Below are positions 34,752 to 45,201 of a DNA stretch of 64,000 nt, piece after piece. The notes under the pieces are model-generated. The model was not told the origin of the DNA and searched no databases. It saw only the letters and a program-made list of their open reading frames with translations. Position 1 is the stretch's first letter; each line of letters begins with the position of its first letter. The DNA is taken from contig NC_051072.1 of NCBI RefSeq assembly GCF_004664715.2, forward strand, positions 29,347,994 to 29,411,993, written 5' to 3'. Source of the stretch: Peromyscus leucopus (lineage: Eukaryota > Chordata > Mammalia > Rodentia > Cricetidae). Made by a program: the position numbers and the translations under genes.

Positions 34752-35229
34752 TGCTTCAGTTTCTTTTTCTGCTAAAACAGGATGGTCATACCAGAACCTA
34801 ACTCAGATTGGTGTGAGGTGCTCAACTGTAAAATTATTTAATACAGTGTCTGGCAAAGAGAAAAAAACAAAAAACTTCCGGTCCCCCAATTTCTGCCTCA
34901 TCAGGATTTTAGCTGTAGATTCTTTTGATTCTTGTAATTTTGCCCTGGCATTCAGGAATACTTGGGGTGGGCAGCAAGAGCACTTGGACAAATTGCTCAC
35001 AGAACTGAACTTAAGACTCCCAGGTCTGGCTTGGCCATTAAACCGTGAGTGAGACTCCTGCTAAGTTGACTGATTTTTCTGAACTCGGTTTCCTCCTCTT
35101 TTAAAGCAAGCACTTTAACTCCAGGAGTTGTCGTCTACGTTCTGTGGCCCCGGAGTCAAATTCCCAGCTCTGCACTCAATCCGGTCGCTTGGCGTCCTTG
35201 TTTATAAACTAGAGAAATAGTATGTGGCA

Positions 35230-36460
35230 CCCACCACCAGCTAGCATATCACAGCCGGGAGACGACAGGCGACAGGGGGGCCCGGACGTAGCCGCACCAT
35301 GAGAACTAGGCCTGCGGTGTACAAGGGATCCAGGCAGAGGGTGACAGGAGCGGAGCGCTTCTCTTTCTGCAGAGCTTAAGCCCTGCCAGACTCACCCGGA
35401 GGAGCTGTCTGTCGCGCGCGGTGCTTTGCTGGAAACCCCTGCTCTGCTGGGAAGGATTACAGGGTTGTGGCGCGGTCATTTAGAGGCAAGGGATGGGAAG
35501 GCTGGGCCGGGAGCGCGCAGGAGCTGTTTCGGCAAGGTGTTCCCGTTGACTCGCTGTCTGCTGCGTCTCCGCTTCCCATCCCCTGCTCTAGGAGGGATCC
35601 ACTGGGCAGCAGGCCCGAACCCCCTCCCGGAGAGTCTGCAGTGGGTGTCCCCCCCACCCCACCCCACCCCCTCCCGCCACACAACTACACACTCCCCTCC
35701 CTTCCGCTCCTCCCTCTTGGCTGCCATAGAAACCAGCCTGCCAGGTCCAGGCCCGCGTCGCGCGGCGGTGGCCATCCAGTCTCCTTTTCCCGGCTCCCCA
35801 GAGCCAGCCCCCGGCTCGGGATTGGTCCTGTTCTGGACGCCGAGGGGCACTGGGCTCTGGTGGCGGAGCCTGGAGCCGACAGGCAGCGGGGTTTGCCACG
35901 GCCCTGTGGGTCAGATCTGCTGCTCATCACGGCTCGCAGAGCCTTAGGAGAGAGAGAGAGAGACCCAGACGTCTGCGCCCGGGGACACCCACGAGCCTGC
36001 TCCAGCGCCTGCCACTCTGCGCGCCTAGCCCCGCCGGCCGCACAGCGAGCTCCCCAGGCGGCCTCCCGACTGAGGTAAGCGGGGCTCGGAGCCAGCGCCC
36101 GGGTCGCCGCAGCCTCGCCACCCCCAGGCTGCAGATGTGCATGGTTAGAAAGAGGCACTTCTCCAGGACCGCAAGGGAGAAAGGGAGACACAAGTTCTGA
36201 TCCGCGTGGGGTTAGGGAGAAGGTTAAGCGCTCCTGGGGACGTCCACCGGGTCAATCAGCAAGCTGGAGATGGGGACATTGGCACCAGGGCGCGGGATCC
36301 CACCCCTGTGTGCAGGGCCCTGGTCTGGGCGCTCGTGTGCACCGCTCTGTGGGTACGGTGCGGTCACCCGTGTCTGCGTGCGTGCCCACACGTGAGCCAG
36401 AGGGCAGCCGAGCGCCTCCCGTGTGCACACACCGGTTCTCTGGCCCGCAGGCGCCAGCCC
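35230..36460 (+). promoter_or_regulatory. CpG island, probable NIM1K promoter
   Basis: A sharp rise in G+C and CpG (GTCGCGCGCGGTGC, CGCGTCGCGCGGCGGTGG, GCCCCGCCGGCCGC) against AT-rich flanks. It contains C-rich CCCCACCCC blocks of the Sp1/KLF type and no obvious TATA box, as usual for a dispersed CpG promoter. In human, the gene after ZNF131 in the same direction is NIM1K, which is the basis for the assignment. No SINE lies inside. Transcription start positions cannot be fixed from sequence alone. Long overlapping open frames on both strands here reflect GC content, not coding. Confidence 0.75.
35850..36074 (+). other. NIM1K: Probable non-coding first exon of NIM1K (5' end not fixed)
   Basis: A strong donor, CTGAG|GTAAGC, after base 36,074 within the CpG island marks the end of a likely first exon on the + strand. 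The left limit given is only indicative. No sequence resembling the NIM1 kinase N-terminus or its catalytic domain is present here or in the following 28 kb, so the exon would be 5'UTR and the coding exons would lie right of the window. NIM1K encodes a serine/threonine kinase of the AMPK-related family. The gene name rests on synteny and direction, not on coding sequence. Confidence 0.5.
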
Positions 36461-36774
36461 AAATCTGTAAGTTTGTGACTAGGGCTGAACTGAGCACCTG
36501 TGTGACCTGGATTAGCAGTGGACCCAACTTCTCACGGGTGTGGCCCGGGGAAGGAGGAGGCACGAATCCTCAAGGACACCACGCACCAGAATCCTCCTCT
36601 AGAGAATGGATGCTTTGGGAAGATCCAACTAAGTCAGGAGGAACTTCCTTGCTCTTCCCGGGTATCTCTCCGGGATTGTCACAATGGAGGTAGAGGACTT
36701 GGAGGTTCAGTCGGGAAGGGATCTCAACAGAGTCCGATGGAGAAGCCAAGAGATCGATTTCCCTCCCTTTCCTC

Positions 36775-36828
36775 TCCTCCTCCTCCTCCTCCTCCTCCTC
36801 CTCCTCCTCCTCCTCCTCCTCCTCCTCT
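36775..36828. repeat. TCC trinucleotide microsatellite
   Basis: About 17-18 uninterrupted TCC units inside a longer polypyrimidine stretch (about 36,758-36,865). Confidence 0.97.
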
Positions 36829-37253
36829 CTTCCCTCTTCCTCACCCTTTCTCTCCCTTTTCCAGTTTCCCCCGCTCCGGAGTGTAGACAAGAGGGCTCTA
36901 TGTTAAACCCACCCTCCCCCACCCCATCTCAAAATAAGGGCGAATGAATCACATTCTAAATGCTCATCGTGTAATTCAGACAAGTTTGGAAATTAAACAA
37001 ATCGCGTTTGCACTATGGGGCCTGGGGCATCCAAAGGGAAACAAACAAAACCAGACGAACAAAAATTTGTTCCAAGTTACGATTTCAAACGGGAATGTAA
37101 AAACGGGTATTTGTTTATCGTAAAAGGAATTTTTTTTTAAAAAAATGTTTGAAAATCCGTATGCACAGTTTGCATCATCAGCATTCGGTGTGATTCACAG
37201 AAGCACTTCAGGAGATGGTTTCTGTTAGTGTTGCAAAAGCCCTTCTAATTTTG

Positions 37254-37267
37254 GTTGCCATGGTAAC
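37254..37267. promoter_or_regulatory. RFX X-box-like palindrome
   Basis: GTTGCCATGGTAAC fits the RFX consensus GTNRCC-N(0-3)-RGYAAC exactly, with a 2-base spacer. It lies about 1.2 kb after the putative NIM1K first exon in repeat-free sequence. Confidence 0.6.
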
Positions 37268-37347
37268 TAGAGAAGGCGCCCTGCACTTAGAGAGAGGCTG
37301 CCTGGCTGGAACCAGGAACTGTTCCTAAAGGGAACATGTCCCCTCGG

Positions 37348-37361
37348 GTCGCCACGGCAAT
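37348..37361. promoter_or_regulatory. Second X-box-like site
   Basis: GTCGCCACGGCAAT has a perfect left half-site and one mismatch in the right half-site of the RFX consensus. It lies 94 bases after the first. Confidence 0.45.
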
Positions 37362-37672
37362 AACCGAATTCATAAAAAGATACGTTTCTTTTACTTGGAG
37401 TAAAACTTCACGCCATGTTTTTTGTGCGGTTTAAGGTTTTTTGTTTTTGTTTTTGGCTTTTTTTTTTCCTTCAAATTTCAGTCTGTGCTTCAGACCTTTC
37501 CCTCACAGACAATAAAGAGTAAACACTGCCCTCCAGCAAGTCAAATGGCCATCACTCCCGAGGGTCCGGTTCTCTTCCCACACTAACAGAAGACAGAGGA
37601 GCTGTTTGATGCTCAAGGAGTCCTGGCCTGGGTTCAGGCCGGCCTCTGTATTTAGCAGTTAAATTTGGAATT

Positions 37673-37692
37673 CTAATTAGCTTTCTAATTAG
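37673..37692. promoter_or_regulatory. Two CTAATTAG homeodomain-type palindromes
   Basis: Identical 8-base palindromes at 37673-37680 and 37685-37692, start to start 12 bases apart. TAATTA is a general homeodomain core. Confidence 0.4.
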
Positions 37693-38113
37693 TAGCCGGA
37701 GAATGTAGGTGGGGGGCCTGGCAGAGGCTACTGGGGGAAAAGCGGAGCCCTGCTTTCCACAGATTGGTATTTGGTGAGCTGTCGAATGTGCTTAGTAAAG
37801 CTCTCCTGCATTTATTTTTGGACTGACCACTATTAAGTGGTAAGCTTGGAAAAACTTTCAAGAAAGGCCTTTTTCTGTTAGGGAGAAATGTGGCTGGGGT
37901 TTTGGGCTCCAGTGTGTGCTGTTCCTTATTTAAGCTGCATTTAAAATAAAGACAGGTTTGTATGAACCTAAATTTCCCAGTCACGATTACAAATAGGTTA
38001 TAGAACTCTCTACGATCTCATTTAGCCTTAGGGTTTTAGTTCAGAAAGATTAATTTGGGACAAACAGTGGTACCTCACTTAACACTTTCATCAGCAAATG
38101 TCAGTGCCGTTCA

Positions 38114-38176
38114 AGATATAATATAATTAATATAATATATAATTATATATTAATATATATTAATATAATATAATTC
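38114..38176. repeat. AT-rich palindromic repeat
   Basis: Almost pure TAATATA/TATATTA units able to pair with each other. Confidence 0.85.
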
Positions 38177-38365
38177 TTCAACAGCTACGATTTCTTTGAT
38201 TTCTAGGCACCGATCTCACACATCGGTAGTATATGAATGGAAATTTTGAAAGCTTCTAGACTTACCGTATTAAAAGGGAAAATACAGAGATTATGTCTGA
38301 GTAAAGTCACGTTTCCAGCCACATACAGAGTGCCATTTGGGGGATCTGAAAAATATAGATTTAAA

Positions 38366-38516
38366 GCTGGGCAGTGGTGGCACAGGCCTTTAATCCCAGC
38401 ACTGGGGAGGCAGAGGCAGGCAGATCTCTGTGAGTTTGAGGCCAGCAAGAGCTACAGAGTGATTTCCAGGAAAGGCGCAAAGCTACATAGAGAAACCCTG
38501 TCTCAACCCCCCCCCA
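38366..38516 (+). repeat. B1 SINE
   Basis: GCTGGGCAGTGGTGGCACAG through AAAGGCGCAAAGCTACATAG and a C-rich end, followed by a CA run at 38,525-38,546. Confidence 0.92.
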
Positions 38517-39095
38517 AGTGTATACACACACACACACACACACACAAATACTTAAATTCAACTTCAACCTGTACTTCTCTAGGGTTAAAGAACCTTCATG
38601 AATTGTCTGATTTTTCTAGAATTGGTTATAAATCTCAGAAGAAAACGTTCAAGTCACTTATGATAATAGTCAACAGCCGGAATGAAGTCCAGTTTAGTTC
38701 TTAAATTGCCTTGAATAGCTTCAAGGTTAGCTCAGCCACTGCAAGACGGAATATTGACCAGTTGTCCAGGGGGGCAATCTGCAGTCAAAAGACAAAATGA
38801 TTTCAGCTAGCCACCTGGGAAAATGAAACAAAAATGTAAGTCACTTGGCAGGCTTAAGATGGGTATCAGTCAAGAAAATTCGGGTGAGAGGGAGATGGAG
38901 GGGTGGTGGAGAAGTTCAGGGCAGAGGAAAGAGAAAAGCTGTAAGGAAAGTCTTAAGTGAGGAGAAAGCAGATCAGGGCAAAGTGAGTGGAAGAGAACAT
39001 TGAGGATAAAGAGGATCACACAGAAGGGAAGCCATGTTACATAACCAGAATCTAAAAAGCATTCTGCTCTTTGTTCTGGACTAGAGCATTGACAC

Positions 39096-39290
39096 TAAAA
39101 ATTTATTTTATTTTTAATTACACGTCTGTTTGTGTTGAGGGTGTGTGCATGTGAGTGCAGGTGCCCGAAGGGTCAGTTGCCCTAGAGTTGTTGTGAGCCT
39201 CCTGATGTGGGTACTAGGAACTGAACTCAGGTCCTCTGGAGGAGCAGTATTATGTTTGCTCTTAACCGCTGAGCCATGTCTCCAGCTCCT
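39096..39290 (-). repeat. B2/B3-type SINE
   Basis: GTGGGTACTAGGAACTGAAC, TCAGGTCCTCTGGAGGAGCA and CGCTGAGCCATGTCTCCAGC. Confidence 0.88.
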
Positions 39291-39739
39291 ACTACTGACA
39301 CTTTCTAAGCAAGGGCTAGGTATCCTATTTAGCAAAAAGAAGTCCTGTGACCTACTCAGAGAATCCCTGGGGATCTAGAGTGCCCAGGGAAGGGCAGTGC
39401 ATTTTGCTCCCTGTTTCAGTGATGTTCAAGGCTGCCGCTCTCTTTCCTCTGGGTCTGTTGGGCTAGATGCCTGCTGAATCAATCTTTAGACACCAGGAAA
39501 TTTTCTACTTACTATTAGTTAGAATCATTTTGTTGAGAGAATTTATAGACACACTTTCAATATGCGATTGCAGATTCTTTTTTTAACTTTCGAAATAGTG
39601 TTTAATTTGTCATCAAATAATAAGTTCATTTAATTCTAATCACTTAAACCACATTAAAAGATTGTAATAATAACACTCATACTCCCCAAATATAATCACT
39701 GTAGTTTTTAGCAGTTTGATCATTTACCTTCCTATATCC

Positions 39740-39953
39740 AAATAATTCTTTTTTTTTTTTGGTTTTCGAGACGGGGTTTCTCTGTGTAGCTTTGTGCCTT
39801 TTCCTGGGACTCACTTGGTAGTCCAGGCTGTCCTCGAACTCACAGAGATCCGCCTAGCTCTGCCTCCCTAGTACTGGGATTAAAGGCGTGCGCCGCCGCC
39901 GCCGCCGCCGCCCCGCCGCCGCCGCCGCCCCGCCGCCGCCACCACCACCCGGC
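39740..39953 (-). repeat. B1 SINE with internal GCC-triplet expansion
   Basis: Normal antisense B1 up to GGGATTAAAGGCGTGCGCC. The short CCACCACCGCCC near the element's own 5' end is then replaced by a run of GCC units with two single-C interruptions (39,891-39,940), then ACCACCACCCGGC. Confidence 0.95.
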
Positions 39954-40157
39954 TCCAAAAATCTTCTTATGTTGCTGGGTTTTGATTTTAATAGTTTTAG
40001 ACATAGTCTACTGAGTTACTCTTATTATAGGTAAGGATTTAATTCTCTTGCTCTACACCTTCCAACTCACTTCCTCCATTTTTTGTGATATAGTTTGTAG
40101 ATGAAACTCAACTACATCCTCATTAGTAAAACCTTTATCTGATAATGACAGACATTG

Positions 40158-40310
40158 GGACCAAGGACATGGCTCAGTGGGCAAAAACACTTGACCTGTA
40201 AGCCTGGAGACTTGAGTTCCAATCCCCAGAAGCCACGTAAAGCCAGAACTGGTGGTGCATGTGTTTATAACCCCGTGGAAGGATGTGAAAGGCAGAGACT
40301 GGAGAATTCC
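40158..40310 (+). repeat. B3-type SINE
   Basis: GGACATGGCTCAGTGGGCAA, CTTGAGTTCCAATCCCCAGA, then GGTGGTGCATGTGTTTATAA. Confidence 0.7.
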
Positions 40311-40314
40311 CAGA

Positions 40315-40440
40315 AAGCCCTAGGTTCAATTCCCAGCAATCACATGGTGGCTCACAACCATCTGTTACGAGATCTGGTGCCCTCTTCTGGCTGAACACTG
40401 TATACATAATAAATAAATACATCTTTAAAAATACTCTAAA
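40315..40440 (+). repeat. B2 SINE, 5' truncated
   Basis: GGTTCAATTCCCAGCAATCA, TGGTGCCCTCTTCTGGC, ACATAATAAATAAATACATC tail. Confidence 0.88.
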
Positions 40441-41092
40441 AAAGAAAACAGAGGAATTGTTTGCAAAGGTTATCAGCCATTGTTTGGGTTACCTGGACTT
40501 TATGCAGTGGGAAGGGGAGAAAGAGTTATGGGCTAAAGTCATGTTCTACAACAGTAGGAATAGTTGCAGGGAGCAGAGGTCTTGCCTGGACCATAGTGGA
40601 GAATTCTGTCCTCCAACATCTCCATTATATCATATCACAATTAAGCTAGATCCACATTGAACCTCCACGGCTACGGCTGTGCACTACTGTTCACTGCCCA
40701 TCCAAGTTGTAAACCATGATTGGATTTCTCTCAGCCTTTTCCTCCCTCTGTTTTATATGATTTTTGGAGAAAACATTTATTATTTATTTATTTTTGTTGC
40801 CTTAATTTTTAGGAACCCATTGCCACTTCTTGCCAAATATTCTAATGGCTGTGGAAACACCTATTCTTAGTATGTTCCTCACATTCAAATGCATCTGGAA
40901 AGCAGTGGTCCTCTCCTGACCTCCTCTCGAAACACAAGGCTATCAGTTCTCCAGTCCCAACAAGTTCCTTACCAGTTGCCGTGCATGTTTGTGTTCTGAG
41001 CGATTCCTCGTTCTCTCGTTTGTTTTTTCCATTCTTAGTTTACTGCCTCCTTTTATGAAGCACTTGTTTTAGTAGCTTAATTTTTTTTTTTA

Positions 41093-41243
41093 AGCTGAGC
41101 AGTGGTGGCCACACCTTTAATCTCAGCCTTTAATTCCAGGGGGAGGCAGAGACTAGTCTGGTCTACAGAGTGAGTTCCAGGACAGCCAGCGTTACACAGA
41201 GAAACACTGTCTCAGAAAAACAAACAAACAAACAAACAAAAAC
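41093..41243 (+). repeat. B1 SINE
   Basis: GCTGAGCAGTGGTGGCCACA, AGTTCCAGGACAGCCAGCG and an A-rich CAAA repeat tail. Confidence 0.88.
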
Positions 41244-41251
41244 CTGAGGAA

Positions 41252-41454
41252 AAAAAATGTTTATGTGTATGAGTGTTTTCCTGAATGTGTTTTCTGTACT
41301 ATGTTCATGCCTGGAGCATGTGGAGGTCAGAAGAGGGTGTCGATCCCCTGAAAATGGAGTCACAGACATTCAGAGTCACTATGTGGGTTCTGGGAATCAA
41401 ACCCAGGTCCTCACAAGAGCAGCTAGTATTCTTAATTCTGAGTCATCTCTCCAC
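41252..41454 (-). repeat. B2/B3-type SINE
   Basis: GTTTATGTGTATGAGTGTTT, GGGAATCAAACCCAGGTCCT, CTGAGTCATCTCTCCAC. Confidence 0.88.
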
Positions 41455-41466
41455 ATTCTGTTGGTG

Positions 41467-41668
41467 GCTTCTTCTCCTTCTTTTCTTCTTCTCCATCTTC
41501 TTTCTCTTCCTCTTTCTTCTTTCTTCTTCCTCCTCTCTTCTTCCTCAAGATTTCTTTTTTTTTTTTTTTTTTTTTTTTTCTCAATAAATCTCAAGTTCTC
41601 TTCTTCTCCTTTCATTAACATTCTCAAATCTTTGCTTTCTTTCTCTCTTTTTTTTTTTTTTTTTTTTT
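41467..41668. repeat. Polypyrimidine tract
   Basis: About 200 bases almost entirely T and C with TTC/CTT units and two long T runs, broken by short A-containing interruptions. Confidence 0.9.
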
Positions 41669-41823
41669 GAAAAAATCTGTCTACTCAAATACAAAGTGAA
41701 CAGATTAAATTATACTGGTTTCAGCGTCTAAAAGTCCAGGCACATGCTTGGGTTATAAGAAACCATTATTCAGCTTAAATTTCAGATTAATTTTATGTAG
41801 AGAAATTAAGAATACTTCAGAGA

Positions 41824-42000
41824 AGCCAGGCAGTGGTAGCACATGCCTTTAGTCCCAGCATTCAGGAGACAGAGGCAGGTGGACCTCTGTGAATTTGAGG
41901 CCAGCCTGGTCTACAGAGCAAGTTCCAGGACAGCCAGGGCTGTTACACAGAGAAACTCTGTCTCGAAAAAAACAAACAAACAACAAAACAAAACAAAACA
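41824..42000 (+). repeat. B1 SINE with perfect target-site duplication
   Basis: AAGAATACTTCAGAGA at 41808-41823 and 42001-42016. The tail has evolved into AAAC repeats. Confidence 0.95.
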
Positions 42001-42143
42001 AAGAATACTTCAGAGAGAGAAAAAATGTGAGGGGATCATAAAGTGCCTTTAGTTCAACTTAGCAAATTGCCATATGCTTTCTGCTGAGGGAAGACATTTC
42101 CTCAGTGCTGAGGAAGGAAGCTCAGTGTGAAGAACATGGCTAG

Positions 42144-42145
<2 letters not shown>

Positions 42146-42238
<93 letters not shown>
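42146..42238. repeat. CT/CA microsatellite with A run
   Basis: (CT)n to 42190, (CA)15 to 42220, then about 18 A. Confidence 0.97.
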
Positions 42239-42329
42239 CACATCCCCCCCAAAACAAAACCCAAACCTCAGCTGTGAGGGAAGACTGACAAGGAAGAAAC
42301 AGTGATTTATTTTAGCTGTGGCAGTGACA

Positions 42330-42415
42330 GTTGTCTATGATTCTAGCTACTCAGGAGGCTAACATACAAGAACCCAGGAGTTCAAGGTCAGCCTGGGCAA
42401 AATTAAAAAAGACAT
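42330..42415 (+). repeat. Old 7SL-derived SINE fragment
   Basis: ATTCTAGCTACTCAGGAGGC and GGAGTTCAAGGTCAGCCTGG. Confidence 0.55.
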
Positions 42416-42889
42416 TACTGCAGATTCTGAGTTCTTTGGCTGTGTTCAATGACCCTAATGGCTTATCTGGTCTAAAGATCAGAGCAGCAAACTCCAGAGA
42501 GCCAAGAGCTGGTTAATAAAAGTAGATTTCAATATCCTTCATGTTATAATGAATAAAATACCAACTTAACCCCAGCCAAAGGAATAACTACATTTAAATA
42601 ACTGTCCAAAGAAACTAGTAATATATATTCCTTTCTAGAACCTCATATATTATTCTTTATTTTTTGTTAGTTTTTACTGGTATTCACATGGCACCTACTA
42701 TGTCCTTTTTCATTAGATGCCTGGATGTACTGAAGATATGAAGAAGGCTAGTTTTATACAGGCTGAACATAATTTGTATGCGAATGTGTTCAATGGGCAT
42801 GCAGATAACTTAGCAATTAACATCAAGTAAGTAGAGGGGAGAAAATAACACGAAAGCGCTTCTCCTGAGAGTTCTGAATAGTTTTTAAT

Positions 42890-44215
42890 GCCTCTCATCA
42901 TGTCTACCTGCCAATAAAGACAGTTTGACGTCTTTCTTCGCTGTTTATATCCCTTGATTCCCTTCATCCGTCTTCTTGCTCCATCTAAGACTTCAAGCAC
43001 TATACTGAACAGATATGGAGAGAGGAATCTTTGTCTTGTTCCTAATGTTAGCAGAAATGCTTTTGGTTTCTCTACATTTAGCATGATGTTGGCTTCTTGT
43101 AAATTGCCTTTATTACATTGAGCTATGTCTCCACATGTCTGGTCTCTACGGACTTTTATTGTGAAGGGATGGATGTTGAATTGTGTGAAGAGGCCTTTTC
43201 TTTTTTTCTTTTTTCTTTCTTTCTTTCTTTTTGCATCTAACAAGATGGTGATGTGGTTTCTGTATCTGGTGGAGTACAATTACTAATTTACATAATTTAC
43301 ATACATTGAACCATCTCTGCAACTCAGGGATGAAACTGACTTGGTCATGGTGAGTAATCTTTTTGATGTGCTCTTGAATTTGGTTTGCAAGCATCTTATT
43401 GGGAATTTTGGCATGCATGACATTATGTATGTTAATTTTCTTTTTGCTTTTTGTTGTTGTAGCTTTGTCTGTTTTCTGTAGCAGAGTAATGCTGGCCTCA
43501 TAAAAATACTTTGGAAATGTTCCTTCCTTTTCTGTTTTAAGGCATAGTTGAGGAGTATTGATGCTAAGGGTTTTTTCTTTTCTTTTTTCTTTCTTTCTTT
43601 TTTTTTTCTTTTTTTTTCTTTTTTTTTTTTTTTTTTTTTTTTTTGATGGTCTGGTAGAATTCTGTGCTATATCCATCTGTCCTGGGCTTTTTTTAGATGG
43701 GGATTTTAAATTACTGATTCTATCTCAGTGGTTGTTATGAATCTATTTAAATTTATTTTCTTCATTTTAATTTAATTTTGGTAGGCCATGTATATCTAGA
43801 AACTCATCCATCTCTTTCAGTTTTCCAGTTTAGTGAAATCTAGGTTTTAAAATGCTATGTATTTATTATTTTTACGTGTCGGTTTGTTTTTTCCTGTATG
43901 TATGTCTGTGTACACCACACATATGTGCAGTGACTATGGGTGTTAGTCCCCTAAGATGGGGTTATAGACAGCTGTGAGCTGCCATGTGGGTGCTGGGATT
44001 CGAACCCGGGCCCTCTGGAAGAGCAGCCAGTGCTCTTACCAGCTGAGCCATCTATCCAGCTCCTTGATGGAATACAGTTCTCTCAATTTCCTCAGTGTCT
44101 GTTGTAATGTTTCCCTCTTCGTTTCAGATTTTATTCATTTGGGTGCTCTCTCTCTTTCTTTTGGTTAATTTAGCTAAAAACCCATCAGTTTTGTTAATCT
44201 TCTCAAAGAATCAAC
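42890..44215 (-). mobile_element. L1 LINE, inverted 5' segment (ORF2 reverse-transcriptase region)
   Basis: Read on the minus strand from 44,215 leftward, the decayed frame gives FEKINKTDGFLAKLTKRKRE, then NKMLANQIQEHIKKITHHDQ, later GTRQRFLSPYLFSIVLEVLD, and ends about where the RT active-site motif would be. These are L1 ORF2 landmarks in their normal order. Stops, frameshifts, a T-rich expansion (about 43,570-43,645) and a SINE at 43,851-44,063 interrupt it, so it is dead. Its left end corresponds in the L1 to the point where the sense segment beginning near 44,216 takes over. Confidence 0.85.
43851..44063 (-). repeat. B2/B3-type SINE nested in the L1
   Basis: GCTGGGATTCGAACCCGGGC, GAAGAGCAGCCAGTGCTCTT and GAGCCATCTATCCAGCTCC. 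L1 sequence continues on both sides. Confidence 0.88.
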
Positions 44216-44802
44216 CTTTATTAAAAGATCCCAAAGACTCTACTAGAAAAATTCCTACATTTGATAAACACATTCAACAAGTAGCGGCATGCAAAATTAA
44301 TACACAAAAATTAGTAGCCTTCTTATATACAGCCACAAACACACTGAGAAAGAAATCAGGAAAGCAATCCTGTTCACAACAGCCTCAAAATTTTTGGAAT
44401 AAATCTAGCCAAGGAAGTAAAAGACTGGTATAGTTTAAAAAACTTTCAGAGATACTGAAGAAAGAAATAGAAGATGATACCAGAAGACGGATGGACCTTC
44501 CACGCTCATGGGTTGCTGGGATTACTATTGTAAAAACAGCCACCCCGCCAAAAAGTGTATAAATTCACTACAATGCCAAATTTCAACGCAGAAATGAAAA
44601 ACATGGTCTTGCAGTTCCTTTGGAAACACAGAATACCCAGGATGCTCAAACAATTCTGAACAATAAAAGAACTGATAGAGAAATCACTGTTTTTGAGTTT
44701 AAGTTATATTATAAAGCTCTAGTAGTAAGAAACAGACACATTGATTCATGGACTAGAACTGAAGACCTAGATATAAGTCTAAGAGCCTATTGATTCTTGA
44801 TT

Positions 44803-44995
44803 TTTAAAAATATTTATTTTTATTTTATGTGCATTGGTATTTTGCCTACATGTATGTCTGTGTGAGGGTGTTGGGTCCCCTAGAACTGAAGTTACAGAGT
44901 TATGAGCTGCCATGTGGATGCTGGGAATTGAACTGAGGTCCTCTGGAAGAGCAGCCAGTGCTCTTAACCACTGAGCCATCTCTTCAGCCCCAATA
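44803..44995 (-). repeat. B2/B3-type SINE nested in the L1
   Basis: TTATTTTATGTGCATTGGTA, GGGAATTGAACTGAGGTCCT, ACTGAGCCATCTCTTCAGCC. TGATTTTT flanks both sides. Confidence 0.88.
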
Positions 44996-45201
44996 CCTGA
45001 TTTTTGACAAATGTCAAAAACACACACTGGAGAAAAGACATTACCTTCAACAAATCATGCTGGTCAAACTGGATAGCTGTGTGTAGAAGATTGAAACTAG
45101 GTCCTTGTCTCTCACCCTGCACAAAACTCAACTACAAATGGATCAAGAACCTCACTATAAAAGCTGATATTCTGAATCTAACAGAGGAAGAAGCAGGGAA
45201 T

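Larger units (their letters stand above)
26025..35230. other. Intergenic interval between ZNF131 and the CpG island
   Basis: About 9.2 kb with SINEs listed separately. I see no gene in 26,940-27,590, 27,770-29,990, 31,660-32,930, 33,420-33,710 or 34,020-34,460. Near 32,040-32,110 a short motif (TATTAGGAGGAGGGCCTCTG) resembles an old MaLR-type LTR but is too short to call. Confidence 0.75.
36900..38080. promoter_or_regulatory. Repeat-poor segment, candidate enhancer
   Basis: About 1.2 kb without recognisable SINE or LINE in a region where they otherwise occur every few hundred bases. It contains the X-box-like and homeodomain-type motifs. Function is inferred only from repeat exclusion and motif content. 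Confidence 0.35.

Noticed and set aside
35426..36200. Long overlapping open frames on both strands in the CpG island (up to about 200 residues)
   Set aside because: GC-rich sequence has few stop codons. The translations are proline/arginine/glycine-rich, overlap in several frames on both strands, and match no family I know.
36518..36947. Poly-leucine, poly-proline and poly-glutamate open frames
   Set aside because: All are readings of the TCC microsatellite in different frames.
42713..43676. Minus-strand open frames of 176-188 residues
   Set aside because: They are decayed L1 ORF2 with frameshifts and a T-rich expansion, not a host gene.
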